Assembly (NCBI GenBank): GCA_035360795.1
Contig: DAOSBJ010000001.1
Location: 1 to 59,344, forward strand
DNA length: 59,344 nucleotides
Source of the DNA: DAOOKJ01 sp035360795
Lineage (GTDB): Bacteria > Patescibacteriota > Minisyncoccia > UBA6257
Direction of reading: 5' to 3'
Shown here: positions 41,678-50,469 of the stretch, in pieces
How the letters are laid out: every line of letters starts with the position of its first letter
Numbering within the stretch: position 1 is the stretch's first letter
Notes under the pieces: model-generated
What the model was told of the DNA's origin: nothing
The model's input: the letters and a program-made list of their open reading frames with translations, nothing else
The model's database searches: none
Position numbers and translations under genes: made by a program

Positions 41678-44044
41678 ATGTCTTATATCCGTTGGTTTAA
41701 AGAAATTTCAATAAAAGATGTGCCTTTAGTTGGCGGGAAAAACGCTTCTTTAGGCGAAATGTATTGCAATTTAACTAAAAAGGGAATCAATATTCCCAAT
41801 GGCTTTGCCATTACTGCTAAAGGTTATTTTGATTTTCTAAAACAAGGACAAATTTATGACGAAATTAAACAAATTTTAGAAAGCCATAATTTGAAAGATG
41901 TTAAAGAGTTGCAAAAAGCGGGAAAATTAATCAGGAATTTAATTTTAAAAACTCCTCTGCCAGAAAAATTGGAAAAAGAAATTCTAAATGCCTACCGTAA
42001 ACTTTCTGATGAATATAAACAAAATAATGTTGATGTGGCAGTACGCTCTTCTGCCACCGCTGAAGATCTTCCAAGCGCTTCTTTTGCAGGACAACATGAG
42101 ACTTATCTAAATGTTTCGGGTGAAAAAAATCTTTTGGCCACTGTTAAAAAAAGTTATTCTTCTTTGTTTTTAGACCGGGCAATCACTTACAGAATAGAAA
42201 AAGGGTTTGACCATTTAAAAATCGCCATTTCAACCGGGGTCCAAAAAATGGTTCGCTCTGATTTAGGTTCCTCAGGAGTAATGTTTTCTTTAGATACAGA
42301 AACTGGTTTTAAAGATGTAATAGTGATAAACGGAATCTATGGTTTGGGAGAATTAATTGTTAAAGGGAAAATAACTCCGGATGAATTTTTAGTTTTTAAA
42401 CCAACTCTTTTAAAAGGATTTAACGCAATTATTAGAAAAGACTTGGGAAATAAAACTATAAAATATGTTTATAATCAAAAAGGCGGAATTAAAAGCGAAA
42501 AAGTTTCTAAAAAAGACCAATTAAAGTTTTCTTTGAGCGATGAAGATATTTTAACTTTAGCCAAATGGGCCTTAATTATCGAAGACCATTATTCTCAAAA
42601 AAATAAAAAATGGACTCCTCAAGATATAGAATGGGCAAAAGACGGCAAAACTAAAAAACTTTTTATTGTTCAATCAAGGCCAGAAACAATTCATTCAATT
42701 AAAGATGCCAACCTTTATAAAGAATATCAAGTTAAAACCAATAAGAAACCAATTCTTGCAGGAATTGCAATAGGCAATAAAGTTGGCAATGGAAAAGCAA
42801 GAGTGATTAAATCAATTAAGGAACTCTCAAAACTACAAAAGGGAGAAGTTTTAGTGACAAAAATGACTGACCCAGATTGGACTTCAGCAATGCCTCTGGC
42901 TTCAGCCATTGTCACTGACAAAGGCGGGAAAACATGCCATTCTGCTATTGTTTCTCGAGAATTAGGAATTCCTTGCATTGTTGGTACAAAAAAAGCCTCG
43001 AAAATTCTAAAAACTGGCCAAGAAATAACAGTTGATTGTAGCAGCGGCGCCGAAGGAAAAGTTTATTTGGGAAAAATCCCTTTCAAAGTTTTAACTTATA
43101 AATTAGAAAAAATTCCCAAACTAAAAACAAAAATTTCAATTAATATCGGTGCCCCAGATATCGCCTTTCAAACCTCATTTATTCCTAATGACGGAGTTGG
43201 CTTGGCTCGCGAAGAATTTATTATTGCGGAAAAAATAAAAATTCATCCTTTGGCTTTGTATTACTTCAATAAACTCAAAGACAAAAAATTAAAAAATCTT
43301 ATTTCACAATTAACAGTTGAACATAAAAATAAAAAAGAATACTTTATTAAAGAATTAGGTGAAGGAATTGCACAAATTGCGGCCGCCTTTTATCCAAAAG
43401 AGGTAATTGTCAGATTTTCTGACTTTAAAACAAATGAATATCGACAACTGGTTGGCGGCCAATTATTTGAACCTCAAGAAGAAAACCCAATGTTGGGCTG
43501 GAGAGGCGCCTCTCGTTATTATGATAAAGATTTCAAGCCAGCCTTTGAAATGGAATGTTTAGCAATGAAAAGAGCGATTGAAGAATTGGGTTTAACAAAT
43601 ATTAGTGTAATGGTGCCTTTTTGCCGAACGCTTGAAGAAGGTAAAAAAGTGAAAGAAATTATTCGAAAATATCTTCCGAAAACAAAAATTTATGTGATGG
43701 CGGAAATTCCTTCTAATGCAATTTTAATTAATGAATTCTTAGATATTTTTGACGGCGTAAGTATTGGTTCAAATGACCTGTCTCAGTTAGTTTTAGGGAT
43801 TGACCGCGATAATGCGGAATTGGCAAAAATTGGCAATGAAAACAATGAAGCGGTCAAAAAAATGATTAAAGAGATAATTAGCGCCTGCAAAAAAAGAGGA
43901 AAATATGTGGGAATTTGCGGCCAAGCGCCTTCAGATTATCCAGAATTTGCCGAATTTCTGGTTAAAGAGGGGATTACTGCCATTTCTTTAAATCCAGACA
44001 CGGTCATAAAAACAATTCTACACCTCTCAAAACATCAAAAGTAA
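41678..44044 (+). CDS. ppsA: Phosphoenolpyruvate synthase
   Basis: A 788-residue PEP synthase. The N-terminal ATP-binding domain begins VPLVGGKNASLGEM (15-28) and has AVRSSATAEDLPSASFAGQ; the swivelling His domain has GGKTCHSAIVSRELGIPC (catalytic His after TC); the C-terminal barrel has MLGWRGASRYY and the end block YVGICGQAPSDYPEF. It interconverts pyruvate plus ATP and PEP plus AMP plus phosphate. In cells without pyruvate kinase the reaction may run toward pyruvate. The enolase gene follows 29 nt later. Confidence 0.96.
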   Translation: MSYIRWFKEISIKDVPLVGGKNASLGEMYCNLTKKGINIPNGFAITAKGYFDFLKQGQIYDEIKQILESHNLKDVKELQKAGKLIRNLILKTPLPEKLEKEILNAYRKLSDEYKQNNVDVAVRSSATAEDLPSASFAGQHETYLNVSGEKNLLATVKKSYSSLFLDRAITYRIEKGFDHLKIAISTGVQKMVRSDLGSSGVMFSLDTETGFKDVIVINGIYGLGELIVKGKITPDEFLVFKPTLLKGFNAIIRKDLGNKTIKYVYNQKGGIKSEKVSKKDQLKFSLSDEDILTLAKWALIIEDHYSQKNKKWTPQDIEWAKDGKTKKLFIVQSRPETIHSIKDANLYKEYQVKTNKKPILAGIAIGNKVGNGKARVIKSIKELSKLQKGEVLVTKMTDPDWTSAMPLASAIVTDKGGKTCHSAIVSRELGIPCIVGTKKASKILKTGQEITVDCSSGAEGKVYLGKIPFKVLTYKLEKIPKLKTKISINIGAPDIAFQTSFIPNDGVGLAREEFIIAEKIKIHPLALYYFNKLKDKKLKNLISQLTVEHKNKKEYFIKELGEGIAQIAAAFYPKEVIVRFSDFKTNEYRQLVGGQLFEPQEENPMLGWRGASRYYDKDFKPAFEMECLAMKRAIEELGLTNISVMVPFCRTLEEGKKVKEIIRKYLPKTKIYVMAEIPSNAILINEFLDIFDGVSIGSNDLSQLVLGIDRDNAELAKIGNENNEAVKKMIKEIISACKKRGKYVGICGQAPSDYPEFAEFLVKEGITAISLNPDTVIKTILHLSKHQK

Positions 44045-44073
44045 AGGAGAACAGTTCTCCTTTAACTCTTTTT
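44042..44073 (+). terminator. Hairpin with T-tract directly before eno
   Basis: TAAAGGAGAAC (44042-44052) and GTTCTCCTTTA (44054-44064) are perfect 11-bp arms, followed by ACTCTTTTT that abuts the enolase ATG at 44074. It overlaps the ppsA stop. The only SD-like AGGAG is locked in the stem. It could be a partial terminator that lowers eno expression relative to ppsA. Confidence 0.7.
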
Positions 44074-45297
44074 ATGCCAAAAATTGAGGATATCCAATTG
44101 AATATTATCAAAGATTCAAAAGGAGGGGACACTTTGAAAGCAGTAATGACAACTGAAAATATTTCTGCTTGTTCCAGCATTCCTAAAGGCAAAAGCAGAG
44201 GAGACAAAGAAGCAGCAGTAGTATCAATAGAAAAAGTCCTAATGAATTTTGAAAAAATAAAACCAAAAATTTTAAACCAATCTTTTAACTCTTTATTTGA
44301 TTTTGACAATTTTTTAATTGATTTAGACCAAACAAAAAACAAACAAAATTTAGGCGGAAATTTAACTTTAGTTCTTTCCCAAACTTTTGCCAGATTTTTA
44401 TCCCTGTATAAACAAAAAGAATTGTGGCAAACTTTGGAGGAAGAGTTTTTCATTTTAAACCCAGCGCTTGAAAAAACTTTAACTTTCTCTCCGCCTTTAT
44501 TTTTTTTCAATCTTTTAAACGGCGGCAAACACGCTCCTTACGGTCCCTATATTCAAGAATACTTAATTATTCCCCAGACAAATAGTCCTCAAAAATCTTT
44601 ATCTTTGGCAATAGAATTTCTCCAGAATCTTAAAATTCACATTATTCAAAATTATTCTCAGTGCAATTTCGGAGATGAAGGAGGGGTTTTAATTCCCTCA
44701 AATGATTACGAAGAACCTCTAAAAATATTTAAAGAAATTAAAAGCAAAATGAATTCGGAAATTGAAATTAGTTTTGGCTTAGATGTTGCTGCTTCTTCTT
44801 TTTACCATAAAGAGGAGGAAACTTATCATTTGGCGCCATCGAGAACTTTAAGTTCTCAAGAACTGTTGGAGACTTATCTTGATTTAAATAAAAAATATAA
44901 TCTTTTTTCTTTAGAAGACCCTTTCGAAGAAAACGATTTTGAAAGTTTTAAAAACCTAAAACAAAAAATAGGGGAGAGGACTCTTATAATTGGAGACGAT
45001 TTAACAGTGACAAATTCTCAAATTTTAAATCAAGCGGCGCAAAACGATGCTATTTCCGGTATTATTATTAAACCAACTCAAATCGGGACGATAACTGAAA
45101 CCCTCCAAACTATTGGTTTAGCGCACCGAAAGGGGATTAAAGCGATTATTTCGCATCGAAGCGCAGAAACAACTGATGATTTTATTGCGGATTTAGCTAT
45201 TGCCACCCGAGCCTATGGACTTAAATCTGGCTCTCCACAAAATCCTGAAAGAGTGGTAAAATATAAGAGGGTAATTAGCATCTTAAATAATAAATAA
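44074..45297 (+). CDS. eno: Enolase, divergent
   Basis: A 407-residue enolase-like protein. Alignable motifs: IPKGKSRGD (for the usual VPSGASTG loop), NLLNGGKHAP, FGDEGGV (catalytic Glu), LDVAASSFY, LEDPFEENDF, IGDDLTVTN, IIKPTQIGTITET (catalytic Lys), ISHRSAETTDD and GLKSGSP. Metal ligands and the catalytic Lys/His appear kept, while the mobile loops differ from textbook enolase. It converts 2-phosphoglycerate to PEP. The gene sits between ppsA and a D-2-hydroxyacid dehydrogenase, which supports a glycolytic role. Confidence 0.92.
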   Translation: MPKIEDIQLNIIKDSKGGDTLKAVMTTENISACSSIPKGKSRGDKEAAVVSIEKVLMNFEKIKPKILNQSFNSLFDFDNFLIDLDQTKNKQNLGGNLTLVLSQTFARFLSLYKQKELWQTLEEEFFILNPALEKTLTFSPPLFFFNLLNGGKHAPYGPYIQEYLIIPQTNSPQKSLSLAIEFLQNLKIHIIQNYSQCNFGDEGGVLIPSNDYEEPLKIFKEIKSKMNSEIEISFGLDVAASSFYHKEEETYHLAPSRTLSSQELLETYLDLNKKYNLFSLEDPFEENDFESFKNLKQKIGERTLIIGDDLTVTNSQILNQAAQNDAISGIIIKPTQIGTITETLQTIGLAHRKGIKAIISHRSAETTDDFIADLAIATRAYGLKSGSPQNPERVVKYKRVISILNNK

Positions 45298-45368
45298 AAT
45301 ATCAAATATAAAAGATAAAAAAGTATTTTTAATTTTTGATATTTTATTCTCAATATTAATTTTTTACT

Positions 45369-46382
45369 ATGAAACCGGTTGCTTTTTTGGAAACCTCTGA
45401 TTGGGAAAAGGAATATCTAAAATCTTTTCCCGAATTTTTGGAAATCGCTGATTTATACAGCGAATCTTTAAATGAAGAAAATGTGGAGAAATTTGCCGAT
45501 TACAAAGTCATCTCCACTTTTATTAGTTCTCAATTTACCAGTCAAATCATCGATAAACTTCCAAATTTAAGATTAATTTCCACTCGTTCAACTGGCTATG
45601 ACCATATTGATATAAATTATTGTAAAGAGAGAGGAATTAAAGTGGCGTATGTGCCAAGTTATGGAAGCCATACGGTTGCTGAATATACTTTTGGCCTCTT
45701 ATTATGTCTAATAAGAAAAATTTATGATGCTTATCATCGGGTAAGAGAAAGCGGAATTTTTAATGTTGAGAATTTAACAGGCAAAGAACTTTATTCAAAA
45801 ACAATTGGCGTAGTTGGCACTGGTAGAATTGGCACTAATGTCATCAAAATTGCTAAAGGTTTTGAAATGAAAGTTTTGGCTTATGATAAATATCCAAATG
45901 AAAGCTTGGCGCAAAATTTAGGTTTTAAATATGTTTCTTTTGAAGAACTTTTAAAAAATTCTGATGTCATTACTTTTCATATTCCTTATACCAGCGAAAC
46001 TCATCATCTCTTAAATAAAGATAATATCTCTTTAGTTAAAAAAGGCGCTTATATAATTAATACTAGCCGAGGCGGAATAATTGAAACCGAAGCCCTGTTT
46101 CAATCTCTAAAATCAAAAGAGATTGCAGGCGCGGCTTTAGATGTTTTGGAGGAAGAAAGTTTAATCAAAGAGGACCAAGAACTTTTATCAAAAGAAGCAA
46201 TCAAGGAGCCGGAAAAATTAAAAAATATGCTTTTAAATATTATTTTTATTGATTTGGACAATGTTATTGTTTCTCCTCATAATGCCTTTAATACTGAAGA
46301 AGCGCTTCAAAATCTTTTAGCCACTTCAATTGAGAATATAAACAATTTTCTAAAAGGTTCTCCAATAAATTTAGTGTCTTAA
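45369..46382 (+). CDS. D-2-hydroxyacid dehydrogenase, likely D-lactate dehydrogenase
   Basis: A 337-residue protein of the D-isomer dehydrogenase family. ISTRSTGYDHIDINYC (~75-90), substrate-loop VPSYGSHTVAEYTFGLLL, NAD fold VVGTGRIGTNVIKIAKGF, TSRGGIIETEAL, E in LDVLEEES and H in VSPHNAFN (catalytic Arg/Glu/His set). STRS-TGYDHID and the TVAEYTF segment resemble LdhA/VanH rather than phosphoglycerate dehydrogenase. It would reduce pyruvate to D-lactate with NADH in the cytosol. The insert near 240-260 (EAIKEPEKLKNMLLNIIFID) is as in LdhA. Confidence 0.9.
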   Translation: MKPVAFLETSDWEKEYLKSFPEFLEIADLYSESLNEENVEKFADYKVISTFISSQFTSQIIDKLPNLRLISTRSTGYDHIDINYCKERGIKVAYVPSYGSHTVAEYTFGLLLCLIRKIYDAYHRVRESGIFNVENLTGKELYSKTIGVVGTGRIGTNVIKIAKGFEMKVLAYDKYPNESLAQNLGFKYVSFEELLKNSDVITFHIPYTSETHHLLNKDNISLVKKGAYIINTSRGGIIETEALFQSLKSKEIAGAALDVLEEESLIKEDQELLSKEAIKEPEKLKNMLLNIIFIDLDNVIVSPHNAFNTEEALQNLLATSIENINNFLKGSPINLVS

Positions 46383-46399
46383 TTTTAATTTTTAATTAT

Positions 46400-46594
46400 A
46401 TGGGCTGGGAACAATTTACCACTCAAATCAGTGAATTTGTCATCAATCTCTTAAAGGGGTTGGATCAAATAGTCAATCAAGTGTTTTTTCAGGGGATAAT
46501 TAGTCATTTTCTAGCCCTATTAAAAGGAATAGGCCAAATTCTTATCGTGGTTCTGGAAGCAATCGTCAAACTCCTCAAATTTCTTGTCAAATAA
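46400..46594 (+). CDS. Small amphipathic membrane-type protein
   Basis: A 64-residue protein of unknown function composed of hydrophobic/amphipathic helices (FVINLLKGLDQIVNQVF, ISHFLALLKGIGQILIVVL, IVKLLKFLVK) and almost no other features. It starts 17 nt after the dehydrogenase stop in the same direction. It could be a small membrane protein; a spurious frame is possible, but the helical periodicity and absence of repeats speak for a real gene. Confidence 0.55.
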   Translation: MGWEQFTTQISEFVINLLKGLDQIVNQVFFQGIISHFLALLKGIGQILIVVLEAIVKLLKFLVK

Positions 46595-46604
46595 TAATGG
46601 ATAA

Positions 46605-46620
46605 GCGACATCTGATGTCG
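46605..46620. repeat. Palindromic repeat, copy 2
   Basis: GCGACATCTGATGTCG, arms CGACAT/ATGTCG around CTG. The other copy is at 30631-30646. It lies upstream of the xer promoter. Confidence 0.6.
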
Positions 46621-46645
46621 TTTATTCATTTATAGGGGAGAGTGC

Positions 46646-46673
46646 TTGACAGGTAAAATTTTGCCTGTATAAT
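46646..46673 (+). promoter_or_regulatory. xer promoter with operator-like inverted repeat
   Basis: TTGACA (46646-46651), 16 nt, TATAAT (46668-46673). 46650-46667 reads CAGGTAAAATTTTGCCTG, an inverted repeat with one mismatch that fills the spacer, where a repressor would block polymerase. The leader to 46825 is ~145 nt, with AACTAAAA/TTTTAGTT able to pair. Confidence 0.8.
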
Positions 46674-46825
46674 TAAGATAGTCAACTTCGCATAATATAC
46701 CTTTAGCGAAATTAGCCATAATAAACTAAAAGCATTCTCTTACTCCTCTTTTTAGTTCATTCTTCCCCATCTTTTTATTAAATTTCTTAAAATATTAATT
46801 ATTTTCTTAAAATTAAAAAATAGCA

Positions 46826-47776
46826 ATGAAAAAAACTAACGAAACAATAATAAGTTTAATAGATGAATTTTTTGAATATTTAGATATTGAAAAAGGCCTT
46901 TCACATAACAGCCAAATCACCTATTCGCGGTTTATTAATAAATTTGTAGACTGGCTCAAAAAGAACAATTTAGAAAACTTGAAGCCCTATGAATTAACCA
47001 CTGACCATCTGTGGAAATACAGAGTTTATTTATCTCAAATATATAACAAAAATAAAAAAGAGCCATTAAAGAGGACTTCCATTAATTATTATCTAATTGC
47101 TTTAAGAAGCCTTTTAAATTATTTTGCTGATAGGGATATTCAAAGTTTACCAGCGGAAAAAATAAAATTATTTAAAGAGAAAAAAGAAAAAAGCATTAAA
47201 TTTCTTAATTTAGAACAAATTAAAAAATTATTAGATACTCCTGATTTATCTAACGAGAGCGGTTTGCGAGACAAAGCAATTTTAGAAGTTTTGTTTTCAA
47301 CAGGACTTCGTGTTTCAGAACTTGTTAGTTTAAATCGCGACCAAATTAAAATAGAAAACCTAAACGAAGATTTAGAAATTAATATCATAGGTAAAGGAGG
47401 AAGAATTAGGCCGGTCTATTTATCTCCACGCGCTTTAAAGAGTTTAAAAGATTATTTAGACACCAGAAAAGATAAAAACAATGCTTTGTTTATAAATTAC
47501 AAAGGCCCAAAGCCATTAGATAGATTAACCCAACGTTCAATAGAAAATATTGTCAGAAAATATGTTATTAAAGCCGGAATCTCTATCCCTGCAAGCCCCC
47601 ACACGATAAGACATTCTTTCGCGACAGATTTATTAACCCAAGGAGTTGATTTAAGATTAGTTCAAGAGTTTTTAGGTCATAAAAACATTGCTACCACCCA
47701 AATTTACACTCATATTACCTCTAAACAACTCAGAGATATTCATAAAAAATACCATAGCGGCGAAAAATTAAGGTAG
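46826..47776 (+). CDS. xerC: Tyrosine recombinase, XerC/XerD type
   Basis: A 316-residue tyrosine recombinase with all catalytic residues: R162 (STGLRVSEL), K190 (IGKGGR), H259 and R262 (HTIRHSFATDLL), H285 (LGHKN), Y294 (IYTH). The N-terminal SAM-like core-binding domain spans ~8-105. Housekeeping Xer proteins resolve chromosome dimers at dif, but integrases of small mobile elements look the same. It has its own strong promoter with a possible operator and faces an SD-rich unknown operon, so both roles are open. The xerC/D symbol is by family only. Confidence 0.92.
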   Translation: MKKTNETIISLIDEFFEYLDIEKGLSHNSQITYSRFINKFVDWLKKNNLENLKPYELTTDHLWKYRVYLSQIYNKNKKEPLKRTSINYYLIALRSLLNYFADRDIQSLPAEKIKLFKEKKEKSIKFLNLEQIKKLLDTPDLSNESGLRDKAILEVLFSTGLRVSELVSLNRDQIKIENLNEDLEINIIGKGGRIRPVYLSPRALKSLKDYLDTRKDKNNALFINYKGPKPLDRLTQRSIENIVRKYVIKAGISIPASPHTIRHSFATDLLTQGVDLRLVQEFLGHKNIATTQIYTHITSKQLRDIHKKYHSGEKLR

Positions 47777-47786
47777 AAAATAAAAA

Positions 47787-47824
47787 AAACCGGGCAAATT
47801 ATTCACCTCCTTTTTACCCGGTTT
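47787..47824. terminator. Bidirectional terminator between xer and the opposing operon
   Basis: AAACCGGG (47787-47794) pairs with CCCGGTTT (47817-47824). On the minus strand it is followed by T8, so it best serves the leftward operon. The 22-nt loop read on the minus strand contains AAGGAGGTGAA, a full SD sequence with no gene after it. Confidence 0.85.
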
Positions 47825-47834
47825 ATGTTTCGGT

Positions 47835-48248
47835 TTATATTAAATTATATTTCAGAAAAGAAGCTGGCGGGGTGGGAATTTTGTAGAAACGTTTACAATA
47901 AGGGCACTGAACAACTCTTCCTATCATCTCTTTCAGTTTTCTTGCTTTCATTATATCTAGAAGCTCCTGAGGAATTTTATCACAATAAAGACATTTAAGC
48001 CAAGAAGCTTCAGGAGGATTAAATATCAATAAATTTTTCCCTTTCCTTTTTAATTCATAAAACAGATCATCATCTTCTAGAAAAAAGTCATTTATCTTTT
48101 TTACTGTTTCTGTATTAATGCCATCTATAATCTTTCTCGCTGGGACAAAAGTGATTTCTTTTCCATTTGGTAATACGAAAGTAACAGAAATTGGAAAACC
48201 CACCTGGCTAAATTCTACTATAGTTTCAATATTTTCTATTTTTGGCAT
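47835..48248 (-). CDS. Unknown operon gene D: zinc-ribbon-like protein
   Basis: A 137-residue protein of no recognised family. Residues 1-45 look like a small beta domain (GFPISVTFVLPNGKEITFVPARK). C86-L-Y-C89 and C115-P-Y-C118 form two CxxC knuckles 25 residues apart and probably bind one zinc. Last gene of a four-gene leftward operon; it overlaps the upstream gene by 13 nt and has a GGGGGGTGG ribosome site. A nucleic-acid or protein-binding adaptor is plausible. Confidence 0.75.
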   Translation of the reverse strand: MPKIENIETIVEFSQVGFPISVTFVLPNGKEITFVPARKIIDGINTETVKKINDFFLEDDDLFYELKRKGKNLLIFNPPEASWLKCLYCDKIPQELLDIMKARKLKEMIGRVVQCPYCKRFYKIPTPPASFLKYNLI

Positions 48249-49087
48249 TTTACCACCCCCCTTTCAATAACAAATTTTTCTTTACCAATGGCATATTCGA
48301 GTGGCCCTTCTATAAGTGGTGTCATCTTATCTATTATTTCTTTAACTATCTTTTTAAATTTAAAATCTTTATCCTCCTTTTCTAATTTTGATAGAAGTTT
48401 TCTTATCTCTTTTATCTTCTTTAAATCATCAGGATAATCCAAAAAGTGCTCCTTAATAGAATTTAACTTCTCTCCCTTTAAATTCTGATAACTTTCGCCG
48501 AAAATAAATTCTGTGAACAAAGAATTAATATGGGGGGTCTCTTTAACAATATTATATAGTTTTAAAAACTCAACAAAAAGAAATTCTAAAATTTCTTTTA
48601 TTCTTTTTTTCTCTTGGAGCAAAATTTTTGCTTTCCTCAACGCCCATTTTCCTATATTAATGTCCTTCTTCTTTCTTTCTTTAAGTAGAATATCCAGTTT
48701 TTTTTCTTTATCTTTTTCTACCTCTTCTATTATTTTCTCTAAATCTTTAACGGGAGATTGTTTTTTCAAAATATTTAGAGTTTCACTAAGTTTCTTTTTC
48801 CATAAATCTATCTCTTCCAACTGCCCTAAAAATTCTACTTCTGTTCCTTGAATACTTCTCAAAGTTTCAAGATATCTACTTAGAATGTGAATCAGATACA
48901 TTCTAATGCCGGCTTCAAGATTTCTGATTCTTCTCTTGACAACTATTAGCCCTCTTTGCTGGGCACTTTTTGAAAGTTCTAAAATTTCACCTTTCGAACT
49001 AATCCCAAAATCTGCGTCAAAAATATTAGTACTATAAGGAATGGAGCCAATAACGTTTAACTCTTCATCTTTAATCTTCTTTCTCAT
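48236..49087 (-). CDS. Unknown operon gene C: coiled-coil protein
   Basis: A 283-residue, Lys/Glu-rich, mostly helical protein with long coiled-coil stretches (~70-135 and ~150-260). The N-terminus (LNVIGSIPYSTNIFDADFGISSKGEI) is the only non-helical part. No catalytic motif or membrane segment is seen. It has a perfect ribosome site (AAGGAGGTG, 6 nt spacing) and overlaps both neighbours (17 and 13 nt), so it is translated together with them. Function unknown; a scaffold in a complex with genes A, B and D is a guess. Confidence 0.75.
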   Translation of the reverse strand: MRKKIKDEELNVIGSIPYSTNIFDADFGISSKGEILELSKSAQQRGLIVVKRRIRNLEAGIRMYLIHILSRYLETLRSIQGTEVEFLGQLEEIDLWKKKLSETLNILKKQSPVKDLEKIIEEVEKDKEKKLDILLKERKKKDINIGKWALRKAKILLQEKKRIKEILEFLFVEFLKLYNIVKETPHINSLFTEFIFGESYQNLKGEKLNSIKEHFLDYPDDLKKIKEIRKLLSKLEKEDKDFKFKKIVKEIIDKMTPLIEGPLEYAIGKEKFVIERGVVKCQK

Positions 49088-49754
49088 TTTTCACCTCCTT
49101 TTCTAATAAATACTTCAATTTTTGTCTCGCTATATTACTCGTTTTTCTATATTCATTTTCTCCAATATAACTATTATAATTCTGATATCCCTCAATAAAT
49201 TCTATTGAGGAAACTAATTTTCCCTTTTCCACGTCCCATCTGATTAAAACTGGTACCCCATCAGCATTTTGGGTCAAAATTTTGACATAAACAGGTTTCC
49301 TATTTTCGTAGCCGGTGATTATCAACTTCTCTTCTCTTTTATTAAAAGAAGCTTCTTCATTAGCTAAAAGAAATAGTAAAAATTCCCCATATTCTATGAC
49401 TTTGTGCTTTATTTCTGTATTGCCCACTCGTCTTATCCTCGTATCTAATAATTTAATCTTTTCTTCAAATTTTTCTTCAAATGGTAAGCGTGGTTCTCTT
49501 GGTAGTCTCTTTTTAGTCTTTATCTCTTTACTAGTATTAGCCACAACTTTAATATTTTCTGTATCTATCTTAATTTTTGGTGTATACGAAGGGAAGTTCT
49601 TATAAAATAACTTTTCCGCTTGACTATTTGCTATTCCTATTGCTATCTTCCTATTTTCAGCAACCACTCTTAAATTATAACTAATTGAAATTTGTAAAGG
49701 ATTATTTTCTTTCGATTTTATTTCTACGGGAATTCGATAAATATTTTTTTTCAT
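49071..49754 (-). CDS. Unknown operon gene B
   Basis: A 227-residue protein of no recognised family. ATG 49754 is chosen because GGGAGG lies 6 nt upstream and it overlaps the preceding stop (ATGA); a longer start 30 nt upstream lacks a ribosome site. The N-terminal ~45 residues are beta-rich (YRIPVEIKSKENNPLQISIS), followed by a basic linker (KTKKRLPREPRLPFEEKFEEK) and a mixed C-terminal domain (LIITGYENRKPVYVKI, VLIRWDVEKGKLV). No catalytic motif can be named. Confidence 0.75.
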   Translation of the reverse strand: MKKNIYRIPVEIKSKENNPLQISISYNLRVVAENRKIAIGIANSQAEKLFYKNFPSYTPKIKIDTENIKVVANTSKEIKTKKRLPREPRLPFEEKFEEKIKLLDTRIRRVGNTEIKHKVIEYGEFLLFLLANEEASFNKREEKLIITGYENRKPVYVKILTQNADGVPVLIRWDVEKGKLVSSIEFIEGYQNYNSYIGENEYRKTSNIARQKLKYLLEKEVKNEKED

Positions 49755-50392
49755 TTCAGTCCTCCCTTTTTTAATGAAGACCACATATACAAAGATGGAT
49801 ATAGTGAAGAAAGTAATAAAATTAATTTCTCTCTGTGAGCAAACTTTGAACGATTAGAACCAGTAGTTTTAACAATAAACGGGACAAACAAGATGCGATG
49901 GCTCTTAATCTGTTTCATTACTAATATGAAATCTCTTTTTACCCTCTCAAAATGAATATCTGCTGCCAAAATATAAAAACAATAATCTAAATGAGGCCCT
50001 GAATAGGAATTGAGAATATAGTCCTTTACTTCCTGTAAGTATGAAACTGTTGTAGTTTTTTCTTTACCTATTACCACATCTTTAGCTCTACGCAGACTAC
50101 AATTAGAAATCTCTTTTGGCCAGAAAACTACCTTTGTATCATTTAGAATTTCGGACGGAATTTCGGTAACTTTGAAATAATCAACAGACAAAGAACTCAT
50201 GCGATCGACAGTCGGCCATAATCCTAAATACGGAAAAAGCAACACAAAATGTTTTGTAGTAATTTTTTGAAGATACCAGTCAACAAGACTATAAAAACCA
50301 TCTAGTTCTGAATCTGCGGCTTCCGGATTGATATAATTACCCGGAAGCAACATAAATCTCCCATTTTTCAACTCATAAACAACTTTCGGCAT
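49751..50392 (-). CDS. Unknown operon gene A
   Basis: A 213-residue protein, first gene of the operon and of no recognised family. ATG 50392 has GGAGG 5 nt upstream; a TTG 66 nt further upstream is rejected. Visible: MPKVVYELKNGRFMLLPGNYI at the start, aromatic-rich strands (HFVLLFPYLGLWPT), HLDYCFYILAADIHFERVKRDFILVM, and a C-terminal SLYPSLYMWSSLKKGG. It looks like a globular alpha/beta protein. No known motif; preserved operon structure argues it is a real gene. Confidence 0.75.
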   Translation of the reverse strand: MPKVVYELKNGRFMLLPGNYINPEAADSELDGFYSLVDWYLQKITTKHFVLLFPYLGLWPTVDRMSSLSVDYFKVTEIPSEILNDTKVVFWPKEISNCSLRRAKDVVIGKEKTTTVSYLQEVKDYILNSYSGPHLDYCFYILAADIHFERVKRDFILVMKQIKSHRILFVPFIVKTTGSNRSKFAHREKLILLLSSLYPSLYMWSSLKKGGLK

Positions 50393-50469
50393 TTCTGCCT
50401 CCTTTCTCCTACCCTCTTGGGGCAGGTTAAAATCTATAAAAAATTTTTCAAGGTTCAAACTGACATTTT

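Noticed and set aside
47801..47816. Fragment of the 16S rRNA 3' end (TTCACCTCCTTTT)
   Set aside because: Only about a dozen bases match and they lie in a terminator loop; better read as an SD on the minus strand.
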